NCBI GenBank assembly: GCA_027487905.1
Contig: JAIYCR010000092.1
Location: forward strand, 1-49,479
DNA from: Rubrivivax sp.
GTDB lineage: Bacteria; Pseudomonadota; Gammaproteobacteria; Burkholderiales; Burkholderiaceae_C
Length of the DNA: 49,479 nt
Direction: 5' to 3'
The notes below the pieces were generated by a model that saw only the letters and a program-made list of their open reading frames with translations, did not search any database and had not been told where the DNA came from. Position numbers and translations under genes: made by a program. Of this stretch, positions 27,403 to 35,857 are shown piece by piece (within the stretch, counting starts at the first letter, position 1; each line of letters starts with the position of its first letter).

Positions 27403-28376
27403 TGGCGCACCTCCACCGCCTCGGCCTGGTATTTGTTGAAGATGGCCAGCGGCACGATGATGAGCAGGATCATCACGATGGCCACGGTGGAGGCCATGGG
27501 CCAGTCGTTGTTGCTGAAGAACTCGTCCCACAGCACGCGTCCGATCATCAGCGTCTGCGGCCCGCCCAGCAGTTCGGGAATGACGAACTCGCCGATGCAG
27601 GGGATGAACACCAGCATCGAGCCGGCGATGATGCCGGCCTTGCTCAGCGGCACGGTGACCTTCCAGAACGCCACCCAGGGCGTGGCGCCCAGGTCGTTGG
27701 CGGCCTCCAGCAGGCGCAGGTCCATCTTGGACAGGGTGCTGTAGAGCGGCAGGATCATGAAGGGCAGGTAGGTGTAGACCATGCCCACCGTCAGCGAGAA
27801 CGGCGTGTTCATGAACTGGCCGGCCGAGGGAATCCAGCCCAGCGCGGCCAGCACATGGTCGATGCCGGTGGCCTGCAGCAGGTTGGACACCCAGCCGTTC
27901 TCGCCCAGCAGGCCGCGCCAGGCGTAGACCCGCAGCAGGAAGGACGTCCAGAAGGGCAGCATCACCAGCATGAGCAGCGCGGGCTGCAGCGTGGTACGGG
28001 CACGCGCCATGAAGTAGGCGAAGGGGTAGCCGATCAGCAGGCAGATGACCGTGGTGATGCCCGCGAAGGTGACGCTGGACAGGTAGGTGCGGAAATACAG
28101 GTCGTCTTCGGTGATGAAGACGTAGTTGCTCAGCTTGAGCTTCAGGCTCAGCACGCCCTCGCTGAAGGTGAGGATCTCGCTGACCCGCACGCCGTCCATC
28201 TCGGCCATGCTGATGCGCAGCACGATGAGAAAGGGCAGCAGGAAGAAGACGAGCAGGAAAAGGTAAGGCAGGCCGATCACGGCCTGGCGGCCCTGAAGGC
28301 GTGGCAGCGACGGACGGCGCAGCCGGCCGCCACCCGGGGGCGCCGGGGCTTGTGCGGTGTTGACGACGGCGGGCAT
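27399..28376 (-). CDS. potH: Putrescine ABC transporter permease PotH
   Basis: The 325-residue permease has a proline-rich cytoplasmic head (about 40 residues) and six membrane helices, the first at LPYLFLLVFFLLPFLIVLRIS. The EAA loop reads EAANDLGATPWVAFWKVTVPLS, and FVIPELLGGPQTLMIGRVLWDEFF is a conserved PotB/PotH signature. It pairs with PotI to import putrescine with PotF and PotG. It begins 9 bp after potG and overlaps potI by 4 bp. Confidence 0.95.
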   Translation of the reverse strand: MPAVVNTAQAPAPPGGGRLRRPSLPRLQGRQAVIGLPYLFLLVFFLLPFLIVLRISMAEMDGVRVSEILTFSEGVLSLKLKLSNYVFITEDDLYFRTYLSSVTFAGITTVICLLIGYPFAYFMARARTTLQPALLMLVMLPFWTSFLLRVYAWRGLLGENGWVSNLLQATGIDHVLAALGWIPSAGQFMNTPFSLTVGMVYTYLPFMILPLYSTLSKMDLRLLEAANDLGATPWVAFWKVTVPLSKAGIIAGSMLVFIPCIGEFVIPELLGGPQTLMIGRVLWDEFFSNNDWPMASTVAIVMILLIIVPLAIFNKYQAEAVEVRQ

Positions 28377-28385
28377 GGGCAGGCG

Positions 28386-29495
28386 TCAGGCCGTGAGCAC
28401 CACCTGGGACGAACGCGACCAGTGCGCCCAGGCTTCGTCGCCCCAGGTGAGCTGATCGTCCGGGTGCCGCTGGGTGTTGCTCTGGCTGACCTTCAGCCGC
28501 GCGCCGCTGGCCAGCTGCAGGTGGTAGACGGTGAAGGCCCCGAAGTAGGACATCTCCTTGACCGTGCCGCGCACCGCGTTGAAGCCATCGTCGGACGGCG
28601 CATGGCGGGACACGTGGATCTTCTCGGGCCTGAGCGCCACCGTGACCGGCATGCCTTCGGTGCCGGTGATGCCGTGGCCCACGTAGTGCTTCACGTCCGC
28701 GCACTCGATGATGCAGTGGTCGGGCAGGTCCACCGCCAGCGTGCCGTCCATCAGGTTCACGTTGCCGATGAAGTCGGCCACGAAGCGGGTGGCCGGCGTC
28801 TCGTAGACCTCGCCGGGCGAGCCGACCTGCAGGATGCGGCCCTCGCTCATGATCGCGATGCGCGAGGCCATGGTCATGGCCTCTTCCTGGTCATGGGTGA
28901 CCATCACGCAGGTCACGCCCACCTGCTCGATGATGTTCACCAGCTCGATCTGCGTTTCCTCGCGCAGCTTCTTGTCCAGCGCCCCCAGCGGCTCGTCGAG
29001 CAGCAGCAGCTGCGGCTGCCTGGCCAGGCTTCGGGCCAGGGCCACGCGCTGCTGCTGACCACCGGACAGCTGGTGCGGCCGGCGCTTGGCGTACTTGCCC
29101 AGCTGCACCAGCTTGAGCATGGCTTCCACCCGGGCTTCGAGCGCCTCGCGGGCCATGCCGTCGCGCCTGAGGCCGAAGGCGATGTTGTCCCACACCGTCA
29201 GGTGCGGGAAGAGCGCATAGCTCTGGAACATCATGTTGATCGGCCGCTCGTAGGGCGGCAGGCCGGCCAGGTCCTGGCCGTTGAGCACGATGCTGCCCGA
29301 GGTGGGCGTCTCGAAGCCGGCGAGCATGCGCAGCAAGGTGGACTTGCCGCAGCCCGACGAGCCCAGCAGCGCGAAGATCTCGCCCTTGGCGATGTCGATG
29401 CTGACGTCGTTGACCGCCTTGGTTCCGCTGAAGTCCTTGACGACGTTGCGGATGCTCAGGTAAGCCTCGGTGACGGGCGCGCTCTGCGTGGACAT
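28386..29495 (-). CDS. potG: Polyamine ABC transporter ATP-binding protein PotG/PotA
   Basis: The 369-residue ATPase has Walker A LLGSSGCGKSTLLRMLAGFE (about residues 43-62), a Q-loop in NMMFQSYALFPHLTV, signature LSGGQQQRVALARSLAR, Walker B LLLLDEPLGALDKKL and switch histidine VMVTHDQEEAM. The C-terminal TOBE regulatory domain (VALRPEKIHVS...FGAFTVYHLQL) is complete. It energises the PotHI channel. The ATG at 29495 fits the family start; potF lies 17 bp upstream and potH 9 bp downstream, so one transcript is likely. Confidence 0.95.
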   Translation of the reverse strand: MSTQSAPVTEAYLSIRNVVKDFSGTKAVNDVSIDIAKGEIFALLGSSGCGKSTLLRMLAGFETPTSGSIVLNGQDLAGLPPYERPINMMFQSYALFPHLTVWDNIAFGLRRDGMAREALEARVEAMLKLVQLGKYAKRRPHQLSGGQQQRVALARSLARQPQLLLLDEPLGALDKKLREETQIELVNIIEQVGVTCVMVTHDQEEAMTMASRIAIMSEGRILQVGSPGEVYETPATRFVADFIGNVNLMDGTLAVDLPDHCIIECADVKHYVGHGITGTEGMPVTVALRPEKIHVSRHAPSDDGFNAVRGTVKEMSYFGAFTVYHLQLASGARLKVSQSNTQRHPDDQLTWGDEAWAHWSRSSQVVLTA

Positions 29496-29512
29496 GCTGC
29501 TGGGCTTGAGCG

Positions 29513-30649
29513 TCAGAGGCCGGTCTTGAACGAGGTGTAAAGGCGCGTCATCGTGCGGCGGGTGTCGTTGCTCAGAGCGGCCGGGGCCACCATGCGCGCC
29601 ATGTCGGCTGCGGGCGGGAAGACCGTCGGATTGCTGCCGATCTCCGGCTTCATCAGGCTGCGCGCCGCGGCGTTGGGCGTGGGGTAGAACACCGAATTGG
29701 TGAGGTCGGCGCTGACCTGCGGCCGCAGGATGTAGTCGATCCACTTGTAGACGTTGTCCACGTTGGCCGCGTCGGCCGGGATGGCCATGGTGTCCATGAA
29801 GATGATGCCGCCGGTCTTGGGGATCAGCACCTCGATCTTCTGGCCGGTCTTGGCCTCGATGGCGCGGTTGCGTGCGATGTTCATGTCGCCCGACCAGCCC
29901 AGCGCGACGCAGATGGACCCGGAGGCCATGTCGTTGATGTAGCCCGACGAGCTGAACAGCGTGACGCTCGGGCGGATGCTCTTGAGCAGCGGGCCCACGC
30001 CGGCGAAGTCGGCCGCGTTGTTCGAATAGGCCGGCTTGCCCAGGTAGTGCAGGGCCGCCGGAATGATCTCGGTGGGCGAATCGAGGAAGCTCACGCCGCA
30101 GCTGCGCAGGCGGCTGATGTACTCGGGCTTGAAGACGAGGTCCCAGGCGTTGTCCGGCATGGGCAGGTTGCCGAGCGCCGCCTTGACCTTGTCCACGTTG
30201 ATGCCCACCGTGGTGTAGCCCCACAGCCAGGGAATGAGGAACTGGTTGCCCGGATCGAGCTTGGCCAGCTGCTCCATCAGTGCCGGGTCGAGGTTCTTGT
30301 AGTTCGGGATCTTGGACTTGTCCAGCTTCTGCAGCAGGCCGCCGTCTGCCTGGATCTTGCCCCAGTAGGACGAGGGCACGACGAGGTCGTAGCCGGTCTT
30401 GCCGGCCACCAGCTTGGCATGGAGGATCTCGTTGCTGTCGAAGGTGTCGTAGCGCACCTTGATGCCGGTTTCCTTCTCGAAGCCCTCGATGGTGGTCGGG
30501 GCGATGTAGTTGGACCAGTTGTAGATGTTCAGCGTGCGGCTTTGCGCCGAGGCTTCGGGCGCGAAGGCCGCGAGGGCCGCGCCGCAGGCCAGGACGCAGG
30601 CTGCGCCGAGGGCACCGAGGAATCGACGAGGGGCCGGCATCACCGTCAT
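29513..30649 (-). CDS. potF: Putrescine-binding periplasmic protein PotF
   Basis: The 378-residue substrate-binding protein has a signal peptide (about residues 1-35, cleavage after ASA). The mature start RTLNIYNWSNYIAPTTIEGFE is a hallmark of PotF/SpuD. Further matches are YDLVVPSSYWGKIQADGGLLQKLD, YTTVGINVDKV, YISRLRSCGVSFLDSPTEI and MDTMAIPADAANVDN, which includes ligand-pocket aspartates and aromatics. It delivers putrescine (or spermidine) to PotHI. The ATG at 30649 has a GGAG site 8 bp upstream; a second ATG three codons in is possible. It is separated from the spuC gene by 186 bp holding hairpins, the largest gap inside the operon. Confidence 0.96.
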   Translation of the reverse strand: MTVMPAPRRFLGALGAACVLACGAALAAFAPEASAQSRTLNIYNWSNYIAPTTIEGFEKETGIKVRYDTFDSNEILHAKLVAGKTGYDLVVPSSYWGKIQADGGLLQKLDKSKIPNYKNLDPALMEQLAKLDPGNQFLIPWLWGYTTVGINVDKVKAALGNLPMPDNAWDLVFKPEYISRLRSCGVSFLDSPTEIIPAALHYLGKPAYSNNAADFAGVGPLLKSIRPSVTLFSSSGYINDMASGSICVALGWSGDMNIARNRAIEAKTGQKIEVLIPKTGGIIFMDTMAIPADAANVDNVYKWIDYILRPQVSADLTNSVFYPTPNAAARSLMKPEIGSNPTVFPPAADMARMVAPAALSNDTRRTMTRLYTSFKTGL

Positions 30650-30796
30650 GGGCGGATCTCCAGAATGGTCGTGGGCGAAAGGGGGGCAGGGCGACGAAAC
30701 CGGCGCTGAGTCTAGCTTCGGCCCTCGTGGGACGCATGCAATGTCCGGGCCACGGCAGGTGCGGGGCGGGGTGGTTGTGGCACCGGCGTGACAGGC

Positions 30797-30814
30797 CTGC
30801 GGGAAAGCCCGCAG
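30797..30814 (-). other. Hairpin in the spuC-potF gap
   Basis: CTGCGGG and CCCGCAG form a perfect 7-bp stem with a 4-nt loop, 22 bp after the spuC stop, next to a doubled CGCTGGC (30817-30830). There is no T-run. It may set relative mRNA levels of enzymes and transporter by processing or partial termination. Confidence 0.4.
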
Positions 30815-30835
30815 AACGCTGGCCGCTGGCAGCGC

Positions 30836-32242
30836 TCAGAGCCAGCCACGGGTGCGCAGGTCGGTCAGCGTCAGGTCGAGGCAGCGGCGGATCAGCTGGC
30901 CGAGTTCATCGATCTGGCCGCGGGTGATGACCAGTGGCGGCGCGATGATCATGCGGTCGCCCACGGCGCGCATGATCAGGCCGTTGCCGAAGCAGTGGCC
31001 GCGGCAGACCATGCCCACCGCGAGGGACGGGTCGAAGAGCGTGCCGCTCGACTTGTCCCGCACCAGCTGCAGGGCGCCCATCAGGCCGAGCGTCTGTGCC
31101 TCGCCCACCAGCGGGTGGTCGGCCAGGCTGGCGAAGAGCTCGGCCAGATAGGGTCCGGTGTCGGTCCGCACGCGCTCGACCAGGCCCTCGCGCTGGATCA
31201 GCCGGATGTTGGCCAGCCCCACCGCGCAGGCCACCGGGTGGCCGGAGTAGGTGTAGCCGTGGTTGAAGTCGCCGCCCTGGTCGATGAGGGTGCGCGCCAC
31301 CCGCTCGCCCACCATCACGCCGCCCAGCGGGATGTAGCCGGAGGTCACGCCCTTGGCGAAGGTCATCAGGTCGGGCCGGAAACCCAGCGTCTCGCTGCCC
31401 CACCAGTTGCCGGTGCGGCCGAAGCCGCAGATCACCTCGTCGGCCACCAGCAGGATGCCGTAGCGGTCGCAGATGCGCTGCACCTCGGGCCAGTAGGTGG
31501 ACGGCGGGATGATGACGCCGCCCGCGCCCTGCACCGGCTCGCCGATGAAGGCCGCCACGTTCTGCGGGCCCAGCTCGAGGATCTTCTTCTCCAGCCAGCC
31601 TGCGGCCACCAGGCCGAAGTCCTCGCGGCTCATCGAGCGGCCATGGGCGAACCAGAAAGGCTGCTGGATGTGCGCTATGCCCGGAATGGGCAACCCGCCC
31701 TGCGCATGCATGTCGCTCATGCCGCCCAGCGATGCACCGGCCATGGTCGAGCCGTGGTAGGCGTTGTGCCGGCTGATGAGGATCTGCCGCTGGGGCTGGC
31801 CGTGCAGGTCCCAGTAGCGGCGCACCATGCGCACCACGGTGTCGTTGCCCTCCGAGCCCGAGCCCGAGAAGAACACATGCTGGAAGCTCTCCGGGCTGAC
31901 CTCGGCGAGCAGCTCGGCCAACTCGATGGCCGGCGGCGTGGCGGTCTGGAAGAAGGAGTTGTAGAAGGGCAGCTCCTTGAGCTGGGCGGTCGCCGCATCG
32001 ACCAGCGCCTGCTGCCCGTAGCCCACGTTGACGCACCACAGGCCGCTCATGGCGTCGAAGATCTTGTGGCCGTCGCTGTCCCAGAGGTAGAGGTTGTCGG
32101 CCCGGGTGATCACCCGCGAGCCCTTGTTGGCCAGCGACTTGAAGTCGGTGAAGGGGTGCAGGTAATGGGCGGCATCGGCAGCCTGCCACTCCGCGGTGCT
32201 GCGTTCACGGCGGGCGGGGAGATCGGCAACGGCGGGGTTCAT
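30836..32242 (-). CDS. spuC: Putrescine-pyruvate aminotransferase (SpuC-like)
   Basis: The 468-residue class III PLP aminotransferase includes FDAMSGLWCVNVGYG, FFSGSGSEGNDTVVRMVRRY, the cofactor aspartate in LLVADEVICGFGRTG (D268) and the Schiff-base lysine in LMTFAKGVTSGYIPLGGV (K297). The C-terminal GNGLIMRAVGDRMIIAPPLV is typical of SpuC. The enzyme converts putrescine and pyruvate into 4-aminobutyraldehyde and alanine, giving a direct route beside the gamma-glutamyl pathway. It lies 64 bp after puuA and before the potF-I genes. Other omega-amine:pyruvate activities are possible. Confidence 0.92.
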   Translation of the reverse strand: MNPAVADLPARRERSTAEWQAADAAHYLHPFTDFKSLANKGSRVITRADNLYLWDSDGHKIFDAMSGLWCVNVGYGQQALVDAATAQLKELPFYNSFFQTATPPAIELAELLAEVSPESFQHVFFSGSGSEGNDTVVRMVRRYWDLHGQPQRQILISRHNAYHGSTMAGASLGGMSDMHAQGGLPIPGIAHIQQPFWFAHGRSMSREDFGLVAAGWLEKKILELGPQNVAAFIGEPVQGAGGVIIPPSTYWPEVQRICDRYGILLVADEVICGFGRTGNWWGSETLGFRPDLMTFAKGVTSGYIPLGGVMVGERVARTLIDQGGDFNHGYTYSGHPVACAVGLANIRLIQREGLVERVRTDTGPYLAELFASLADHPLVGEAQTLGLMGALQLVRDKSSGTLFDPSLAVGMVCRGHCFGNGLIMRAVGDRMIIAPPLVITRGQIDELGQLIRRCLDLTLTDLRTRGWL

Positions 32243-32306
32243 GGGCGGTCCGGAGCGGTTCGTTGGGCGGTCGGCTGAGCGGTGGCGGCCGTCGGGGCGG
32301 GGGAGC

Positions 32307-33686
32307 TCACACGTGCAGCAGCAGGTGCTCGCGCTCCCAGGGCGAGATCACCTTCATGAACTCGGCATGCTCGATCTCCTTGACCTCGGAGTAGACGGTC
32401 ACGAAGGACTTGCCCAGGACCTCATGCAGGTCGGTCTCCGCACGCAGGCGGTCGAGCGCCGCGCTGAGCGAGGTGGGCAGCTGGAACTCCGCGAGGTAGG
32501 CGTCGCCCTTGCACTCGGGGCTGGGCTCGATGCGGTTCTTGATGCCCAGGTAGCCGCAGGCCAGCGTGGCGGCCAGCGCCACGTAGGGGTTGGCATCGGC
32601 GCCGATCACCCGGTTTTCGATGCGCCGTGCCGACGGCGTGGCCACCGGCGAGCGGATGCCCACCGTGCGGTTGTCCGTGCCCCACTGGATGTTGATCGGG
32701 GCGGCGGTGAAGCGGGCCAGACGGCGGTAGCTGTTCACGTAGGGCGCGAACAGCGCCATCGCCGCCGGGATGTACTTCTGCAGCCCGCCGATGTACCAGT
32801 AGAACTCCTTGGACGCCGAGCCGTCGGGGTTGCTGAAGAGATTGCGGCCGGTGAGCTTGTCCACCAGGCTCTGGTGCACGTGCATGGCGCTGCCCGGTTC
32901 GCCGGCGATGGGCTTGGCCATGAAGGTGGCGAACATGTTGTGCCGAAGCGCCGCCTCGCGCACCGTGCGCTTGAAGAAGAACACCTCGTCGGCCAGGCCC
33001 AGCGGGTGGGCGTGGAAGAAGTTGATCTCCATCTGGCCCGCACCGATCTCGTGGATCAGCGTGTCCACGTTGAGCTCCATCTTCTCGCAGTAGTCGTAGA
33101 CGTCCTCGAACAGCGGGTCGAACTCGTTGACCGCGTCGATCGAGTAGGCCTGTCGGCTGGTCTCGCTGCGTCCGCTGCGGCCGATGGGCGGCTTCAGCGG
33201 CATGTCCGGATCGGTGTTGCGGGCCACCAGGTAGAACTCGAGCTCGGGCGCGACCACCGGCTCCCAGCCCTCGGCGGCAAAGAGATCGCACACCCGGCGC
33301 AGCACGGAACGCGGGGCGAAGGTGACCAGGTTGCCCTCGCGGTCGTAGCAGTCGTGGATGACCTGCGCGGTCGGGTCGGTGGCCCAGGGCACGATGCGAA
33401 CCGAGGCCGGGTCGGGCCGCAGGTGCATGTCGCGGTCGGTGGGCATGATCACGTCGTAGTAGGGCCCCTCCTCGGGGAACTCGCCGGTCACGCCCATGGC
33501 CACCACCGCTTCGGGCAGGCGCATGCCGCGGTCTTCGGTGAACTTCTCGCGCGGCAGGATCTTGCCGCGCGCCACGCCGGTGAGGTCGGGCACCAGGCAC
33601 TCGATCTCGGTCACCCGGCGCTCGTTGAGCCAGTTCTCCAGGTCGCCGAAGCTGAAGTTGGCCTTGGAGGTCTTGTCAGTCATCAT
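32307..33686 (-). CDS. puuA: Gamma-glutamylputrescine synthetase PuuA (glutamine synthetase family)
   Basis: The 459-residue glutamine-synthetase-fold ligase should join glutamate to putrescine using ATP, the first step of the Puu pathway. Catalytic blocks are APELEFYLVARN, IHEIGAGQMEINFFHA, GSAMHVHQSLVDKLTG, NIQWGTDNRTVGIRSPV and ARRIENRVIGADANPY. The N-terminal part VTEIECLVPDLTGVARGKIL and the DMPLKPPIGRSGRSETSRQA insert match the PuuA/PauA subgroup, not housekeeping GlnA, which is longer and has an adenylylation tyrosine loop. The start at 33686 (MMTDK) has a GAGGCG site upstream; 33683 and 33698 are alternatives. It overlaps the puuD stop by 11 bp. Confidence 0.9.
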   Translation of the reverse strand: MMTDKTSKANFSFGDLENWLNERRVTEIECLVPDLTGVARGKILPREKFTEDRGMRLPEAVVAMGVTGEFPEEGPYYDVIMPTDRDMHLRPDPASVRIVPWATDPTAQVIHDCYDREGNLVTFAPRSVLRRVCDLFAAEGWEPVVAPELEFYLVARNTDPDMPLKPPIGRSGRSETSRQAYSIDAVNEFDPLFEDVYDYCEKMELNVDTLIHEIGAGQMEINFFHAHPLGLADEVFFFKRTVREAALRHNMFATFMAKPIAGEPGSAMHVHQSLVDKLTGRNLFSNPDGSASKEFYWYIGGLQKYIPAAMALFAPYVNSYRRLARFTAAPINIQWGTDNRTVGIRSPVATPSARRIENRVIGADANPYVALAATLACGYLGIKNRIEPSPECKGDAYLAEFQLPTSLSAALDRLRAETDLHEVLGKSFVTVYSEVKEIEHAEFMKVISPWEREHLLLHV

Positions 33687-34494
33687 GGGTCGCCTCATGG
33701 GGCGTCAGGGAATCGCGGCCGGCGGTCCGGCGGGTGGGGGCGTGGGCTGCGCGTGCGGCCTGGCGGGCCCGGCAGGCGTCGCCGAAGGCCCGCAGCAGGG
33801 CCAGCGACACCGGGTTGTGCTCGGCCTGCCACTCCGGGTGCCACTGCACGCAGAGGTTGAAGGCCGGCGCATCGGGCCGGGTGAAGGCCTCGACCAGCCC
33901 GTCGGGGGCCATCGCTTCCACCCGCAGCCCCTCGGCCAGGCGCTGAACGCCCTGCCCATGGACCGAGTTCACCTGGAAGCTCGGCTCGGGCAGCAGCCGC
34001 TCGAGCAGCCCGCCGGGCACCACCTGCACTGGATGCGCCAGGCCATAGGCCACCTCCACCGGCACCCCTTCGGGCGAGCGGTGGTCCATCCGGCCGGGCA
34101 CTTCCTGCACCGCCTGGTACAGGCTGCCGCCGAGCGCCACATTGGTTTCCTGGAAGCCCCGGCAGATGCCGAAGAAGGGCACGCCCCGTTCGAGTGCACG
34201 GGGAATGAGCGGCAGCGTCCACGCGTCGCGCAGCGCATCCAGCGGCAGCCGCGGGTCGTGCACGGCTTCACCGAAGTGGGACGGGTGCACGTTCGACGGC
34301 GAACCGGTGAGCAGCACGCCATCGGCCAGTTCGAGCAGTCCGTCGAGCTCGTCCGCGCGGGCTTCGGGCACCACCAGCGGCAGGCAGCCGGCCAGCCGCA
34401 CGGCGGCCACGTACTTGCGGCCAGCGATGTGGAAGGGATGGTCGCCCAGCTGCCGGTTGCAGGCGGGCACGAGGACGATGGGGGCGCGGCTCAT
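33676..34494 (-). CDS. puuD: Gamma-glutamyl-GABA hydrolase PuuD (class I glutamine amidotransferase-like, C26)
   Basis: The 272-residue protein has the class I amidotransferase triad: nucleophile C111 in FFGICRGFQETNVALGG, and H219 and E221 in CVQWHPEWQAEHNP. VHPSHFG and the FQVNSVHGQGV segment are typical of PuuD, which releases GABA and glutamate from gamma-glutamyl-GABA. The C-terminal 35 residues after FGDACRARQ are a non-conserved basic tail. It lies 30 bp after puuB and overlaps puuA by 11 bp. No clear ribosome-binding site precedes the ATG, so translation may depend on coupling. Confidence 0.92.
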   Translation of the reverse strand: MSRAPIVLVPACNRQLGDHPFHIAGRKYVAAVRLAGCLPLVVPEARADELDGLLELADGVLLTGSPSNVHPSHFGEAVHDPRLPLDALRDAWTLPLIPRALERGVPFFGICRGFQETNVALGGSLYQAVQEVPGRMDHRSPEGVPVEVAYGLAHPVQVVPGGLLERLLPEPSFQVNSVHGQGVQRLAEGLRVEAMAPDGLVEAFTRPDAPAFNLCVQWHPEWQAEHNPVSLALLRAFGDACRARQAARAAHAPTRRTAGRDSLTPHEATHDD

Positions 34495-34524
34495 GGAAGG
34501 GGGGTGCGGCTGGGTGCGAAGGAT

Positions 34525-35850
34525 TCAGAGCAGGTCGCGCAGGCGGTAATAGGCCATGCCCAGCACCAGGGCGGGCGTGCGCAGCCAGGGCCCGCCGGGG
34601 AAGCGCCGGTGCCGGAGCCGCGCGAACACATCGAAGCGGCTCGCGTCGCCGTCCATGGCCTCGGCCACCACCCGGCCGGCCATCCCGGTCAGGGCCAGCC
34701 CATGGCCGGAGAAGCCTTGCAAGTAATAGACCCCGCCCGCGCCCTTCGAGCCGAGGTCGAGGCGACCGAAGTCGGGGGCACGGTTCAGGGTGATGTCCAC
34801 GAAGCCGCCCCAGGCGTACTCGACGCGCCGGCCGGCCAGCTGCGGGAAGGTGGCCACCATGCGCCGACGCAGGCTCTCGGCCAGGTTGGACGGGGTGCGG
34901 GTGCTGTAGCTCACGCGTCCGCCATAGAGCATGCGGTCGTCCGCGGTGGTGCGGAAGTAGTCGAGCACGAAGTTGGTGTCGCACACCGCGGCCCGGGTGG
35001 GAATCAGCGAGCGGGCGAGGTCGGCCGGCAGGCGCTCGGTGGCCACGATGTAGGTTCCCACCGGCATGATCCGGCCTTCCAGTTCGCGCCGGATGCCCTG
35101 CAGGTAGACATTGCCCGCCAGCAGCACCTGGGACGCTCGCAGCCTGGCACCGCCGGACACCCGCAGCACATGGGCGCCGCCGGCCCCCGAGGCTGGCTCC
35201 AGGGCCTCGACCCGGCTGCCCTCGTGCAGCTGGACGCCCAGCCCCTCGGCCGCGCGGGCCAGGCCCAGCGTGTACTTCAAGGGGTGCAGGTGGCCGCCGC
35301 TCGGGTCGTGCAGGCCGGCGTGGAAGCGGTCGCTGGCGATCCAGTCGCGCAACTCGGCCGGGGCGATCCAGTGCGGGGCATAGCCGTAGCGTTGCGCCAT
35401 GTCGTCGCACCAGTCGCGCAGCGCGCGCGCCTTGCGCTCGGTCACGGCCAGGCCCAGGTAGCCGCGCTGCCAGTCGCAGTCGATGGCGAACTCGCGGCAG
35501 CGCTGCTCGATCAGCTCGATGGCCTCGAGCGTCATGTTCCAGACGACGCGCGACGCCTGCAGGCCCAGCTGCTCCTCGATGACGGAAGGCTCGCAGGCCA
35601 GACCGGCAATGGCCTGGCCGCCGTTGCGGCCCGAGGCACCCCAGCCGAACTGGCGTGCCTCGAGCACCGTCACCCGGCGACCGCGGCGGGCGAGGTCGAT
35701 GGCGGCGGAAAGGCCCGCCAGGCCACCGCCGACGATGGCGACGTCGCAGGACGCGTCGCCCTCGAAGGCGGGAAAGCTCCGGTCTCTCGCCGCGGTGGCG
35801 GCGTAGTAGGAATCGCGACTGAGTGCCTGATCGACCCGGAGCAGCTGCAT
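34525..35850 (-). CDS. puuB: FAD-dependent gamma-glutamylputrescine oxidase PuuB
   Basis: The 441-residue DAO-type flavoprotein has a dinucleotide-binding motif CDVAIVGGGLAGLSAAIDLA (GxGxxG at about 41-46), the YPxxGRNGGQ-like segment GWGASGRNGGQAIAGLAC, GTYIVATERLP, ARVSYSTRTPSNL-like regions, and the C-terminal FSGHGLALTGMAGRVVAEAM that closes the FAD site. It oxidises gamma-glutamylputrescine to the aldehyde with release of ammonia and hydrogen peroxide. It lies 7 bp after the omega-aminotransferase and 30 bp before puuD. Other glycine/D-amino acid oxidase-like specificities are possible from sequence alone, but the context is decisive. Confidence 0.92.
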   Translation of the reverse strand: MQLLRVDQALSRDSYYAATAARDRSFPAFEGDASCDVAIVGGGLAGLSAAIDLARRGRRVTVLEARQFGWGASGRNGGQAIAGLACEPSVIEEQLGLQASRVVWNMTLEAIELIEQRCREFAIDCDWQRGYLGLAVTERKARALRDWCDDMAQRYGYAPHWIAPAELRDWIASDRFHAGLHDPSGGHLHPLKYTLGLARAAEGLGVQLHEGSRVEALEPASGAGGAHVLRVSGGARLRASQVLLAGNVYLQGIRRELEGRIMPVGTYIVATERLPADLARSLIPTRAAVCDTNFVLDYFRTTADDRMLYGGRVSYSTRTPSNLAESLRRRMVATFPQLAGRRVEYAWGGFVDITLNRAPDFGRLDLGSKGAGGVYYLQGFSGHGLALTGMAGRVVAEAMDGDASRFDVFARLRHRRFPGGPWLRTPALVLGMAYYRLRDLL

Positions 35851-35857
35851 GGTCCCG

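Noticed and set aside
22197-33686. The two glutamine synthetase homologues as a tandem duplication
   Set aside because: Their subgroup motifs differ throughout and nine genes separate them; this is not a recent copy event.
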